Assembly (NCBI GenBank): GCA_946183175.1 | Contig: CAMHBH010000129.1 | Coordinates: forward strand, 1 to 5,280 | Length of the DNA stretch: 5,280 nt | From: an uncultured Oscillibacter sp. | GTDB lineage: Bacteria; Bacillota; Clostridia; Oscillospirales; Oscillospiraceae | Direction: 5' to 3' | Part shown: in pieces, positions 1 to 5,194 of the stretch | Position numbering within the stretch: the first letter of the stretch is position 1 | Layout of the letters: each line of letters starts with the position of its first letter | Translations under genes and position numbers: made by a program | The notes under the pieces: generated by a model | What the model saw: only the letters and a program-made list of their open reading frames with translations | The model's database searches: none | What the model was told of the DNA's origin: nothing

Positions 1-817
1 GGGCGTAATTCGTGCGGATGTTCGTTAGCTTATGATGAACGCGCAAGAGTTTCTTTTCCTTTTTGGTTACATTGGAAGTTTTGCAGTATTTTCCTTTCTT
101 CTTGTTTTTCTCGTAAGAACGAGAGACGGAACGCTGTAACCTGCGTTTTTTCTTTTCCGGTTTGCGTACTTTGTCCGTTTTGTTGATATTCGCGTATTTT
201 GTCCCGTCGGACAGGATTGCAAGGTCTTTCAGTCCTAAGTCAATGCCGATTCCCTCGCCCTGCGGCGTCGCGTCGCTGTCCGGAAACTCTACGCCCACGG
301 ATACCCACCAGTTCAGGCCGTCGAACGTAAAGCGCGGATTGTAATACTTGACATTTACCGGAATCCGCCCATGCTCGGCAAGGCGTATCCAGTTCAGTTT
401 CTGACGGGTTTTCCGCTTGCTTGACGCGAACCCCTCCACTTTTACGTGCGTTTCCGTGAATCTCAGCTGTACCGGGTCCTGGTAAAAGGACGGGCGGGAA
501 CGCTTGCGGCTCTTGAAGCGCGGGAAGGCCGCTTGCTTCTGAAAGAACCTCTTGAACGCCCCGCAAGCGTCCTTTATCGCCTGTTTCGTCACGTTGTTGG
601 AGATTGTGAAAAGCCAGCCTTTCCCCGGTTCCGCTTTGTGCCGCGTGAATACGCGCCGTAAATCCACGTCGGAAATGAATTTGCCGCCGTTTTCATAATT
701 GGCGCGTTCCGCGTCCAGCGTCCAGTTATAAGCGTACCGCGCCGCGCCTGCGTATTGGAACATCCGTGTCTTTTGCCGATTGTTCGGAATCAGCATAACT
801 TTCATTGTCCGTATCAT
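1..817 (-). CDS. tnpB: TnpB, IS200/IS605-family RNA-guided nuclease (partial, C-terminus beyond left edge)
   Basis: TnpB is the accessory nuclease of IS200/IS605 and IS607 transposons. It uses a transposon-derived guide RNA to cut DNA at the donor site and is the presumed ancestor of Cas12. The 272 visible residues begin MIRTMKVMLIPNNRQK, a typical TnpB N-terminus, followed by the helix-turn-helix-like region (FQYAGAARYAYNW, residues 19-32) and the basic FPRFKSRKRSR segment (98-108). RuvC-I follows as GIGIDLGLKDLAIL (189-202), with D193 as the first catalytic Asp. A lysine/arginine-rich stretch (214-272) leads toward RuvC-II. The RuvC-II Glu, the zinc-binding Cys pairs and the RuvC-III Asp, expected in a protein of about 370-420 residues, lie outside the window, so activity cannot be judged. 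Start: an in-frame stop sits three codons before ATG 817, and GGAAG lies about 10 nt upstream of 817; an alternative ATG is at 805. The frame is intact throughout. The gene is AT-richer than its neighbours, as expected for an acquired element. Confidence 0.93.
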   Translation of the reverse strand, partial: MIRTMKVMLIPNNRQKTRMFQYAGAARYAYNWTLDAERANYENGGKFISDVDLRRVFTRHKAEPGKGWLFTISNNVTKQAIKDACGAFKRFFQKQAAFPRFKSRKRSRPSFYQDPVQLRFTETHVKVEGFASSKRKTRQKLNWIRLAEHGRIPVNVKYYNPRFTFDGLNWWVSVGVEFPDSDATPQGEGIGIDLGLKDLAILSDGTKYANINKTDKVRKPEKKKRRLQRSVSRSYEKNKKKGKYCKTSNVTKKEKKLLRVHHKLTNIRTNYA

Positions 818-866
818 CTTGCGTCAACTTCCAAAAAGGCTTTCTGCCGCTCCTTGATGATTAATG

Positions 867-872
867 ATTATA
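867..872 (-). promoter_or_regulatory. Candidate -10 box for tnpB
   Basis: A perfect TATAAT on the minus strand lies 49 nt upstream of the tnpB start at 817. No good -35 hexamer sits at 16-18 bp; the best available is CAATAC or AATACG. It may be a weak promoter, or a chance match in the AT-rich element end. Confidence 0.35.
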
Positions 873-915
873 GCCTTGCGTGGTCATTCCGTATTGTTTC
901 GCGGGGCGACGCAAA

Positions 916-945
916 GCGCCGGACAGCGGAATCACTGTCCGGCGC
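916..945 (-). terminator. Rho-independent-type hairpin after metY
   Basis: On the minus strand GCGCCGGACAG pairs perfectly with CTGTCCGGCGC (11 bp, 8-nt loop), 13 nt after the metY stop. Only TTT follows before GC-rich sequence, so the U-tract is poor. Position and stem strength support a terminator that also separates metY from the transposon. Confidence 0.75.
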
Positions 946-958
946 GGCGGGGGTTGTC

Positions 959-2245
959 TCAGCGGACGGCGTCCAGGGCCTGTGCGATGTCGGCGATTAA
1001 GTCCTCTTTGCTCTCCAGTCCGCAGCTCATGCGGACAAGTCCGGCGGGGACGCCGGCGGCGGCGAGCTGTTCGTCGCTTAACTGCCGGTGCGTGGACGTG
1101 GCGGGGTTCAGACAGCAGGTCACGGCGTCGGCGACGTGCGTCTCAATCGCCGCGAGTTTCAGCGAACGCATAAAGGTTTCGGCGGCGGCGCGCCCGCCCT
1201 TCAGCTCAAACGACACCACGCCGCAGGAGCCGTGCGGGAGGTACTTCCGGCCCAATTCGTAATATGGGTCGGAGGGGAGGCCGCAGTAGTGGACGGCCAC
1301 GACTTCCGGGCGCGTGGTCAGGAACTCCGCGACGGCCTGTCCGTTTTCGCAGTGCCGGGGCATGCGCAGGTGGAGGCTTTCAAGGCCTAAGTTCAGATAG
1401 AACGCGCTTTGCGGGGAGGGCGTGGAGCCGAAGTCGCGCATAAGTTGCGCGGTGCATTTCGTGATGAACGCGCCGCCCTGCCCGAATTTCTCGGCGTAGG
1501 TGATGCCGTGGTAGCTCTCGTCGGGGGTACAGAGGCCCGGGAACTTGTCGGCGTGGGCCATCCAGTCGAAGCGGCCCGCGTCGACGATTGCCCCGCCGAC
1601 GGCCACGCCGTGCCCGTCCATGTATTTCGTTGTGGAGTGCGTGACGATATCGGCCCCCCACTCAATCGGGCGGCACATAACCGGGGTCGGGAACGTGTTG
1701 TCGACGACCAGCGGCACGCCGTGGGCGTGTGCGACACGGGCATACTGTTCGATGTCGAGGACGGTCAGGGCCGGATTCGCGACGGTCTCGCCGAAGAGCG
1801 CCTTGGTATTCGGGCGGAACGCGGCGTGTAATTCGTCCTCCGTGCAGTCGGGGCGCACGAACGTGACTTCTATGCCCATTTTCCTCATGGTCACGTCGAA
1901 CAGGTTGAAGGTGCCGCCGTAAATCGACGACGCCGACACGAAGTGGTCGCCGCAGTTGGCGAGGTTGAACAGCGCGAAGAAGTTCGCGGCCTGTCCGGAG
2001 GAAGTCAGCATTCCGGCGGTACCGCCTTCCAGGGCCGTAATTTTCGCGGCGACGATGTCGCAAGTGGGATTCTGGAGGCGGGAGTAGAAATAGCCGCTTG
2101 CCTCCAGGTCGAACAGCGCGGCCATGTCCCGGGAGGTCGCGTACTGGAACGTGGTCGACTGGATAATCGGAATCTGCCGGGGCTGTCCGCTTTCGGGGCG
2201 GTAGGCCCCGCGTACGCAGACGGTTTCGATATGGCGCTCGGACAT
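959..2245 (-). CDS. metY: O-acetylhomoserine aminocarboxypropyltransferase / sulfhydrylase (PLP)
   Basis: This cytoplasmic enzyme makes homocysteine from O-acetylhomoserine and sulfide (direct sulfhydrylation) for methionine synthesis. The 428 residues match the Cys/Met-metabolism PLP family in full length. The N-terminus carries PIIQSTTFQY (26-35). YSRLQNPT (54-61) provides the Tyr/Arg that contact the PLP phosphate of the partner subunit. The glycine-rich SSGQAA (82-87), VVDNTF with D182 (pyridine nitrogen), and HSTTKYMDGHG with Schiff-base K207 follow. The C-terminus has HVADAVTCCLNPATSTHRQLS (370-390) and LVRMSCGLES, with R405 the probable substrate-carboxylate ligand. Start at ATG 2245 is set by AAGGAGGT at 2253-2260; an in-frame ATG at 2311 would lie inside the upstream gene and lacks support. 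Homocysteine or cysteine synthase activity on related substrates, or a gamma-lyase, cannot be ruled out from sequence, but the length and the YSRLQNPT and THRQL motifs favour MetY over MetB/MetC. It is the second gene of an operon with the mscS-like gene. Confidence 0.92.
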   Translation of the reverse strand: MSERHIETVCVRGAYRPESGQPRQIPIIQSTTFQYATSRDMAALFDLEASGYFYSRLQNPTCDIVAAKITALEGGTAGMLTSSGQAANFFALFNLANCGDHFVSASSIYGGTFNLFDVTMRKMGIEVTFVRPDCTEDELHAAFRPNTKALFGETVANPALTVLDIEQYARVAHAHGVPLVVDNTFPTPVMCRPIEWGADIVTHSTTKYMDGHGVAVGGAIVDAGRFDWMAHADKFPGLCTPDESYHGITYAEKFGQGGAFITKCTAQLMRDFGSTPSPQSAFYLNLGLESLHLRMPRHCENGQAVAEFLTTRPEVVAVHYCGLPSDPYYELGRKYLPHGSCGVVSFELKGGRAAAETFMRSLKLAAIETHVADAVTCCLNPATSTHRQLSDEQLAAAGVPAGLVRMSCGLESKEDLIADIAQALDAVR

Positions 2246-2252
2246 TCTCGAC

Positions 2253-2261
2253 ACCTCCTTA
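2253..2261 (-). promoter_or_regulatory. metY ribosome binding site overlapping the mscS stop codon
   Basis: The minus strand reads TAAGGAGGT: the TAA stop of the channel gene (2259-2261) shares two bases with the Shine-Dalgarno AAGGAGGT of metY, 7 nt before ATG 2245. This fixes the metY start and indicates one transcript with probable translational coupling. A promoter or riboswitch cannot fit in the 13-nt gap. Confidence 0.88.
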
Positions 2262-3104
2262 TTGCTTGTTCGTGTCGACTTTCGCGGGGGCGTCGTTGAC
2301 AAGGTGGACATTCAAATGGTCATAGGTCATTTCGACGCCCGCCTCCTCGAAGGCCGGACGCAACGCGGCATTCAGATTGCACAGTACCGTCCAGTAGTTT
2401 GCGGACTGCGTCCAGCAGAAGACGGTGTACTCAATGGAGCTTGCGCCGTAACCGGTAAGCCAGTAGCCGGGCTCGGGGTCGGCGAGGATGTTTTCGGTAC
2501 GGGCGACGGCGGTACGGAGCGCGGACATGACGGTTTCGGTCGGGGCGTCGTAGGAGGCCGTGACTTTGATGGTCACGCGGCGGCGTCCGAGGGCGGTATA
2601 GTTGATGATACGGGAGGAGGCGAGGTCTTTGTTGGGGATGAGGATATGGAAGCCGTCGGGGGAGAGCAGTTTCGTGTGGTGGAGGTCGATTTCCTCTACG
2701 GTTCCGGTGGTGCCGGAGGATTCCACGAAGTCGCCGATTGCGAAGGGGTGCGTGGAGAAGATGACGAGACCGCCGGCGAAGTTGCCGAGGATGTCTTCCG
2801 CCGCGAGGGTGATACCGAGGGAGAGTACCGACAGCAGCGCCACGAAGGACGACATATTCACGCCCAGTCCCTGCGCGACGATAACCACCATAACGACGTA
2901 CATGGCGTATTTGAGGAGGTTGGCGATGAGAGCCTGTACGCGCTTTTCGAGGCTTGTCCGGGCCAGAAGGCGCTTGAGGACTTTCATCACTATGCGGATG
3001 ATTGTCAGGCAGACGACCAGCGTGACGCCCGCCGTGAGGAGGTGCCCCAGCGTATAGCCGCCTATGGGCGTGTTCAGAACAGAGGTTACAGTCATATTAC
3101 CCAT
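2259..3104 (-). CDS. mscS: Small-conductance mechanosensitive channel, MscS family
   Basis: MscS channels are homoheptamers in the inner membrane that open on membrane tension and release solutes during hypo-osmotic shock. The 281 residues match the minimal MscS size (E. coli MscS, 286). Three hydrophobic segments are visible: about 18-41, 63-82 and the pore helix 86-116. The pore helix leads into the family signature LAAEDILGNFAGGLVIF (100-116) and HPFAIGDFVES (119-129). The beta domain follows with GTVEEIDLHHTKLLSPDG (134-151), IPNKDLASSRIINYT (156-170) and RRR (174-176). A cytoplasmic alpha/beta domain ends at YDHLNVHLVN. Start at ATG 3104 is chosen because AAGGAG lies 7 nt upstream; a further in-frame ATG at 3125 lacks a ribosome binding site, and 3095 is too far downstream. 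It is the first gene of an operon with metY. Gating properties and ion preference cannot be read from the sequence. Confidence 0.93.
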   Translation of the reverse strand: MGNMTVTSVLNTPIGGYTLGHLLTAGVTLVVCLTIIRIVMKVLKRLLARTSLEKRVQALIANLLKYAMYVVMVVIVAQGLGVNMSSFVALLSVLSLGITLAAEDILGNFAGGLVIFSTHPFAIGDFVESSGTTGTVEEIDLHHTKLLSPDGFHILIPNKDLASSRIINYTALGRRRVTIKVTASYDAPTETVMSALRTAVARTENILADPEPGYWLTGYGASSIEYTVFCWTQSANYWTVLCNLNAALRPAFEEAGVEMTYDHLNVHLVNDAPAKVDTNKQ

Positions 3105-3131
3105 ACTAACGCTCCTTGTGTGCAAAGTACA

Positions 3132-3148
3132 TTCCGGCGGGGCCGGAA
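3132..3148 (-). other. Hairpin in the mscS-metY leader
   Basis: TTCCGGC and GCCGGAA form a perfect 7-bp stem with a 3-nt loop. It begins only a few nucleotides after the expected transcription start and ends about 10 nt before the AAGGAG site. It could be a 5'-end stabilising stem. It is too small for a known riboswitch and lacks a U-tract, so it is not a terminator. Confidence 0.55.
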
Positions 3149-3157
3149 CCGTATGAC

Positions 3158-3186
3158 ATTATAGGCGGGTTCGCGGCGAATGTCAA
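3158..3186 (-). promoter_or_regulatory. Consensus vegetative promoter of the mscS-metY operon
   Basis: The minus strand carries a perfect -35 TTGACA (3181-3186) and a perfect -10 TATAAT (3158-3163) with a 17-bp spacer. This is an ideal housekeeping sigma promoter. Initiation near 3151 gives a leader of about 47 nt. The spacer holds a small inverted repeat, TTCGC-G-GCGAA (3170-3180). A perfect match suggests strong transcription unless repressed. Confidence 0.9.
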
Positions 3187-3222
3187 CCGGAAACGGTACG
3201 AAAAGAAACCGTAAAGGCGAAA

Positions 3223-3250
3223 CGCCTTCCCCGTGTCGGCGGGGAAGGCG
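3223..3250 (-). terminator. Hairpin terminator after the hydrolase gene
   Basis: CGCCTTCCCCG pairs perfectly with CGGGGAAGGCG (11 bp, 6-nt loop) just after the stop codon at 3258-3260. On the minus strand it is followed by TTTCGCCTTT, an interrupted U-rich tail. It separates the hydrolase gene from the mscS promoter, whose -35 box begins 37 nt further downstream. Confidence 0.75.
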
Positions 3251-3257
3251 GGGCGTT

Positions 3258-4199
3258 TCAGGGGATTTCGAGATGTACGGACTTGTGGAAGACAGGTTCG
3301 ACCAGTCCGGGGAGGCTGACGGCGTCGGTAAACTGTACGTCGCCGGAGAACTCGCGCAACAGGGCCACAATGTACGGGTGGGGGCGTTCGTCGGGACGCC
3401 CGCCCGCTACCGAGACTACAATCGTTTTCGGGCGAATCTGGGAGAGGAATTTCCGGTTGACGGACGACAGCGACGCGTGATGGGGCAATTTCAGGATATC
3501 ACAGGGGGCGGTGGTGTCGCGGTCCCAGAGCATGCCGTACAGGTCGCCGCCGAGTACGATTTGCTTGCCGTGGTAGTAGAGGCGCTGTCGCAGACTGCTG
3601 GCGTTCATGAATTTCCCCCAGCGCATGAGGGCGTAGCGGTCGCGTACGCCGTCGAAAGCGTCGTCGAAAATGCGCTTCTGGCTTCGATAGAGCCCCGCTT
3701 CCGAACAGTAGATTTCCATGGACAAATCGCCGGTGAGCTGGAAGAACTCCGAGCGCGTCCCGGGGATTTCGACGAGTTCGTGTACTCTCCCGGGGTGGGT
3801 ACGCAGTGCGGTTGCGTAGAAGTTCATGCACCGGAGGACGTTCCGGGCCGTGGAGTTGAGGCCGTTGTCGCCGTCGGGCTGGAGGTCGCCGAAGCCGTCC
3901 GGGGGGATGTACGTCGTCACGAGCTGGCGCACGTCTACGGCGTCGAGTACGCGCCCCAGGCCGCCGACGTGGTCGCGGTGGAAGTGCGTCAGCAGGAGCA
4001 TGTCGAGGCGCGACACGCCCGCCTCGCGCAGGAAGTCGCCCGCGAAGATACGCTGTGACCTCGGGTCGAGTTCGCCGGGGTGGTCGTCGCGCTGTAGGGC
4101 GTCGTGCCCGCAGTCGACGAGCATGGAGAACCCGGTATCGGTCTCCCTGACCAGTGTCGCGTCCCCGTTGCCCACGTTGATGAAGTCGAGTACCAGCAT
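3258..4199 (-). CDS. Stand-alone ComEC-like metallo-beta-lactamase-fold hydrolase
   Basis: A 313-residue soluble protein with no signal peptide or membrane segment, so probably cytoplasmic. The N-terminus MLVLDFINVGNGDATLV is the opening strand of ComEC/Rec2-type MBL domains. Motifs: VDCG (28-31), the metal-binding THFHRDHVGG (H72, H74, D76, H77), NASSLRQRLYYHGKQIVLGGDL (199-220, with D219 as the bridging acidic residue) and LKLPHHASLS (236-245, H240/H241). The usual family motif is PHHGS; here Gly is replaced by A242. Residues 100-195 form a long linker between the metal motifs that I do not recognise. ComEC MBL domains are linked to DNA-strand degradation during uptake, but no ComEC channel or ComEA is present here, so the substrate is unknown (phosphodiester or nucleic acid is a guess). 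Start at ATG 4199 is set by GGGAGG 6-7 nt upstream; GTG 4205 abuts that site too closely. It is a single-gene unit with its own promoter and terminator. Confidence 0.85.
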   Translation of the reverse strand: MLVLDFINVGNGDATLVRETDTGFSMLVDCGHDALQRDDHPGELDPRSQRIFAGDFLREAGVSRLDMLLLTHFHRDHVGGLGRVLDAVDVRQLVTTYIPPDGFGDLQPDGDNGLNSTARNVLRCMNFYATALRTHPGRVHELVEIPGTRSEFFQLTGDLSMEIYCSEAGLYRSQKRIFDDAFDGVRDRYALMRWGKFMNASSLRQRLYYHGKQIVLGGDLYGMLWDRDTTAPCDILKLPHHASLSSVNRKFLSQIRPKTIVVSVAGGRPDERPHPYIVALLREFSGDVQFTDAVSLPGLVEPVFHKSVHLEIP

Positions 4200-4229
4200 A
4201 CGCACTCCTCCCGTATTGTACTAATGTTT

Positions 4230-4257
4230 ATTATACGTTCCCGGCGCGGAAAGTCAA
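4230..4257 (-). promoter_or_regulatory. Promoter of the hydrolase gene
   Basis: On the minus strand, -35 TTGACT (4252-4257) and -10 TATAAT (4230-4235) are separated by 16 bp. The start would be near 4223, giving a leader of about 24 nt that contains the GGGAGG site. The spacer holds an imperfect inverted repeat with TTCC/GGAA arms (4238-4251). Confidence 0.82.
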
Positions 4258-4301
4258 TCGTTTTTCGGGGGAGCTTTCCGGCGAGGCCCCGTACACGGGA
4301 A

Positions 4302-4368
4302 GGCGGCGCGGACGCCCGGACGACGGACATACCGGGACGAATTGCCGATTTTTCCGCGCCGCGCCGCC
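4302..4368. repeat. 10-bp inverted repeat between divergent promoters
   Basis: GGCGGCGCGG (4302-4311) is exactly complementary to CCGCGCCGCC (4359-4368), with 47 bases between. A nested CCCGG/CCGGG pair lies at 4315-4319 and 4332-4336. The repeat sits between the two -35 boxes of the divergent genes. In GC-rich DNA such pairs arise easily by chance, and no known operator is recognised. Confidence 0.3.
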
Positions 4369-4387
4369 GGGATTCTGTGTACTTTTG

Positions 4388-4448
4388 CCTTGCAAAGCGC
4401 GGACAAGCCTGTTATAATGTCCTTACATCAGAAAGGAGGTCCTTGCAA
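4388..4448 (+). repeat. Two CCTTGCAA direct repeats around the aqpZ start region
   Basis: CCTTGCAA occurs at 4388-4395, overlapping the -35 box, and again at 4441-4448, between the Shine-Dalgarno and the ATG. The copies are 53 bp apart, about five helical turns. The upstream copy lies in an inverted repeat TTTGC-CTT-GCAAA (4384-4396), and the downstream copy contains the palindrome CTTGCAAG. They may be regulator sites. One further copy on the minus strand inside tnpB (217-224) is coding. Confidence 0.35.
4390..4418 (+). promoter_or_regulatory. Promoter of aqpZ
   Basis: -35 TTGCAA (4390-4395), 17-bp spacer, perfect -10 TATAAT (4413-4418). Initiation near 4425 gives a short leader containing AAGGAGGT (4433-4440), 10 nt before ATG 4451. 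The promoter points away from the hydrolase promoter. Confidence 0.85.
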
Positions 4449-4450
4449 GC

Positions 4451-5137
4451 ATGAAAAAGTACATTGCGGAAGCTATCGGGACCATGACGCTGGTCGTACT
4501 CGGCTGTGGTACGGCCATGCTCGTCGGCTGCGACGCCGCCAACGGCGGCGGCTACATCCTCACGGCCCTGGCCTTCGGCCTGTCCATCGTCGCTATGGCC
4601 TACTCCATCGGCAATATCTCCGGGTGCCACATCAACCCGGCGGTGTCGCTGGGCGTCTACCTCAGCGGCGGCCTGACGGTGTCGGACTTCGTCGGCTACG
4701 TCGTGGCGCAGTGCGTCGGCGCGCTCGTCGGCTCCGGCATTCTCGCGGCCATTTTCGGCATGGGCAACGTAACTGACCAGACCGGCGGACTGGGCACCAA
4801 CGGCCTCGCGGGCGTCAACGGCAACGCCGCCGCCGGACTGCTCGTCGAAATCGTCCTGACCTGCATTTTCCTGCTCTGCATTCTGGGCGTCACGTCCAAG
4901 AAGGCCAAGCACGGCTCGTTCGGCGGCCTCGTCATCGGCCTGACCCTCACGGGCGTACACATCCTCGGTATCGGCCTGACGGGCACGTCCGTCAACCCGG
5001 CCCGTAGCCTCGGCCCCGCCATCGTCGCCGCCATGACCGGCAACGCCGCCCCTATGGCCAGCCTCTGGGTCTTCATCGTCGGCCCGCTGGTCGGCGCCGC
5101 CCTCGCCGCGTTCCTCTACAAGTACCTCGAAAACTGA
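4451..5137 (+). CDS. aqpZ: Aquaporin Z-type water channel (MIP family)
   Basis: A tetrameric inner-membrane channel for rapid water flux. The 228 residues are the usual AqpZ length (E. coli, 231), and six hydrophobic segments with two half-helices are visible. The pore motifs are HINPAVS (NPA at 62-64) and SVNPARS (NPA at 182-184). Aligned by distance from the NPA boxes, the selectivity filter is F42, H170, T179 and R185. This is the same Phe/His/Thr/Arg set as E. coli AqpZ and points to water rather than glycerol; glycerol facilitators are also longer and carry an Asp after the second NPA motif. C59, three residues before the first NPA Asn, replaces the usual small residue. The start is supported by AAGGAGGT at 4433-4440, although the 10-nt spacing is slightly long. 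It is a single-gene unit between its own promoter and a strong hairpin, divergent from the hydrolase gene. Confidence 0.95.
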   Translation: MKKYIAEAIGTMTLVVLGCGTAMLVGCDAANGGGYILTALAFGLSIVAMAYSIGNISGCHINPAVSLGVYLSGGLTVSDFVGYVVAQCVGALVGSGILAAIFGMGNVTDQTGGLGTNGLAGVNGNAAAGLLVEIVLTCIFLLCILGVTSKKAKHGSFGGLVIGLTLTGVHILGIGLTGTSVNPARSLGPAIVAAMTGNAAPMASLWVFIVGPLVGAALAAFLYKYLEN

Positions 5138-5146
5138 TTCGGACGG

Positions 5147-5172
5147 GCGGGGCATTCTCCGGAATGCCCCGC
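5147..5172 (+). terminator. Hairpin terminator after aqpZ
   Basis: GCGGGGCATTC pairs perfectly with GAATGCCCCGC (11 bp, 4-nt TCCG loop), beginning 10 nt after the aqpZ stop. The tail TTCCCGCTT is a poor U-tract. It most likely ends aqpZ transcription, with possible read-through into the next gene, which starts 22 nt further on. Confidence 0.78.
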
Positions 5173-5194
5173 TTCCCGCTTGAATGTGACTGCC

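Larger units (their letters stand above)
1..872 (-). mobile_element. Partial IS200/IS605-type element carrying tnpB; boundaries not resolved
   Basis: The element is inferred from tnpB and from a drop in GC content across positions 1-880 compared with the strongly GC-rich flanking genes. No tnpA (Y1 HUH transposase) is visible on this side, so it is either a tnpB-only element or tnpA lies beyond the left edge. The upstream end should fall between the tnpB start (818) and the metY terminator (916). The AT-rich patch 851-872, which contains two tandem copies of ATGATTA (857-870), is the likeliest left-end region. I could not identify a clear subterminal hairpin or target tetranucleotide. The guide-RNA-encoding right end, normally overlapping the 3' end of tnpB, is outside the window. 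Confidence 0.55.

Noticed and set aside
240..566. 108-codon minus-strand frame inside tnpB
   Set aside because: Out of frame with the intact TnpB reading, which carries the RuvC-I motif.
818..835. TTGACG upstream of tnpB as a -35 box
   Set aside because: No -10 hexamer at a suitable distance downstream, and transcription would begin inside the gene.
831..848. GGC-AGAAA-GCC followed by TTTTT (minus strand) as a terminator or transposon-end hairpin
   Set aside because: A 3-bp stem is too short to support either call.
2262..3164. 300-codon open frame on the plus strand opposite mscS
   Set aside because: Antisense shadow of GC-rich coding DNA: no recognisable domain, no ribosome binding site, and mscS on the other strand is clear.
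3180..4058. 292-codon open frame on the plus strand opposite the hydrolase gene
   Set aside because: Low-complexity Val/Glu/Gly-rich translation typical of reverse-complement reading; the hydrolase motifs fix the minus strand.
4420..4444. TCCTT copies flanking the aqpZ Shine-Dalgarno AAGGA as a sequestering hairpin
   Set aside because: The upstream copy lies at or before the predicted transcription start, and the downstream copy would leave only a 2-nt loop.
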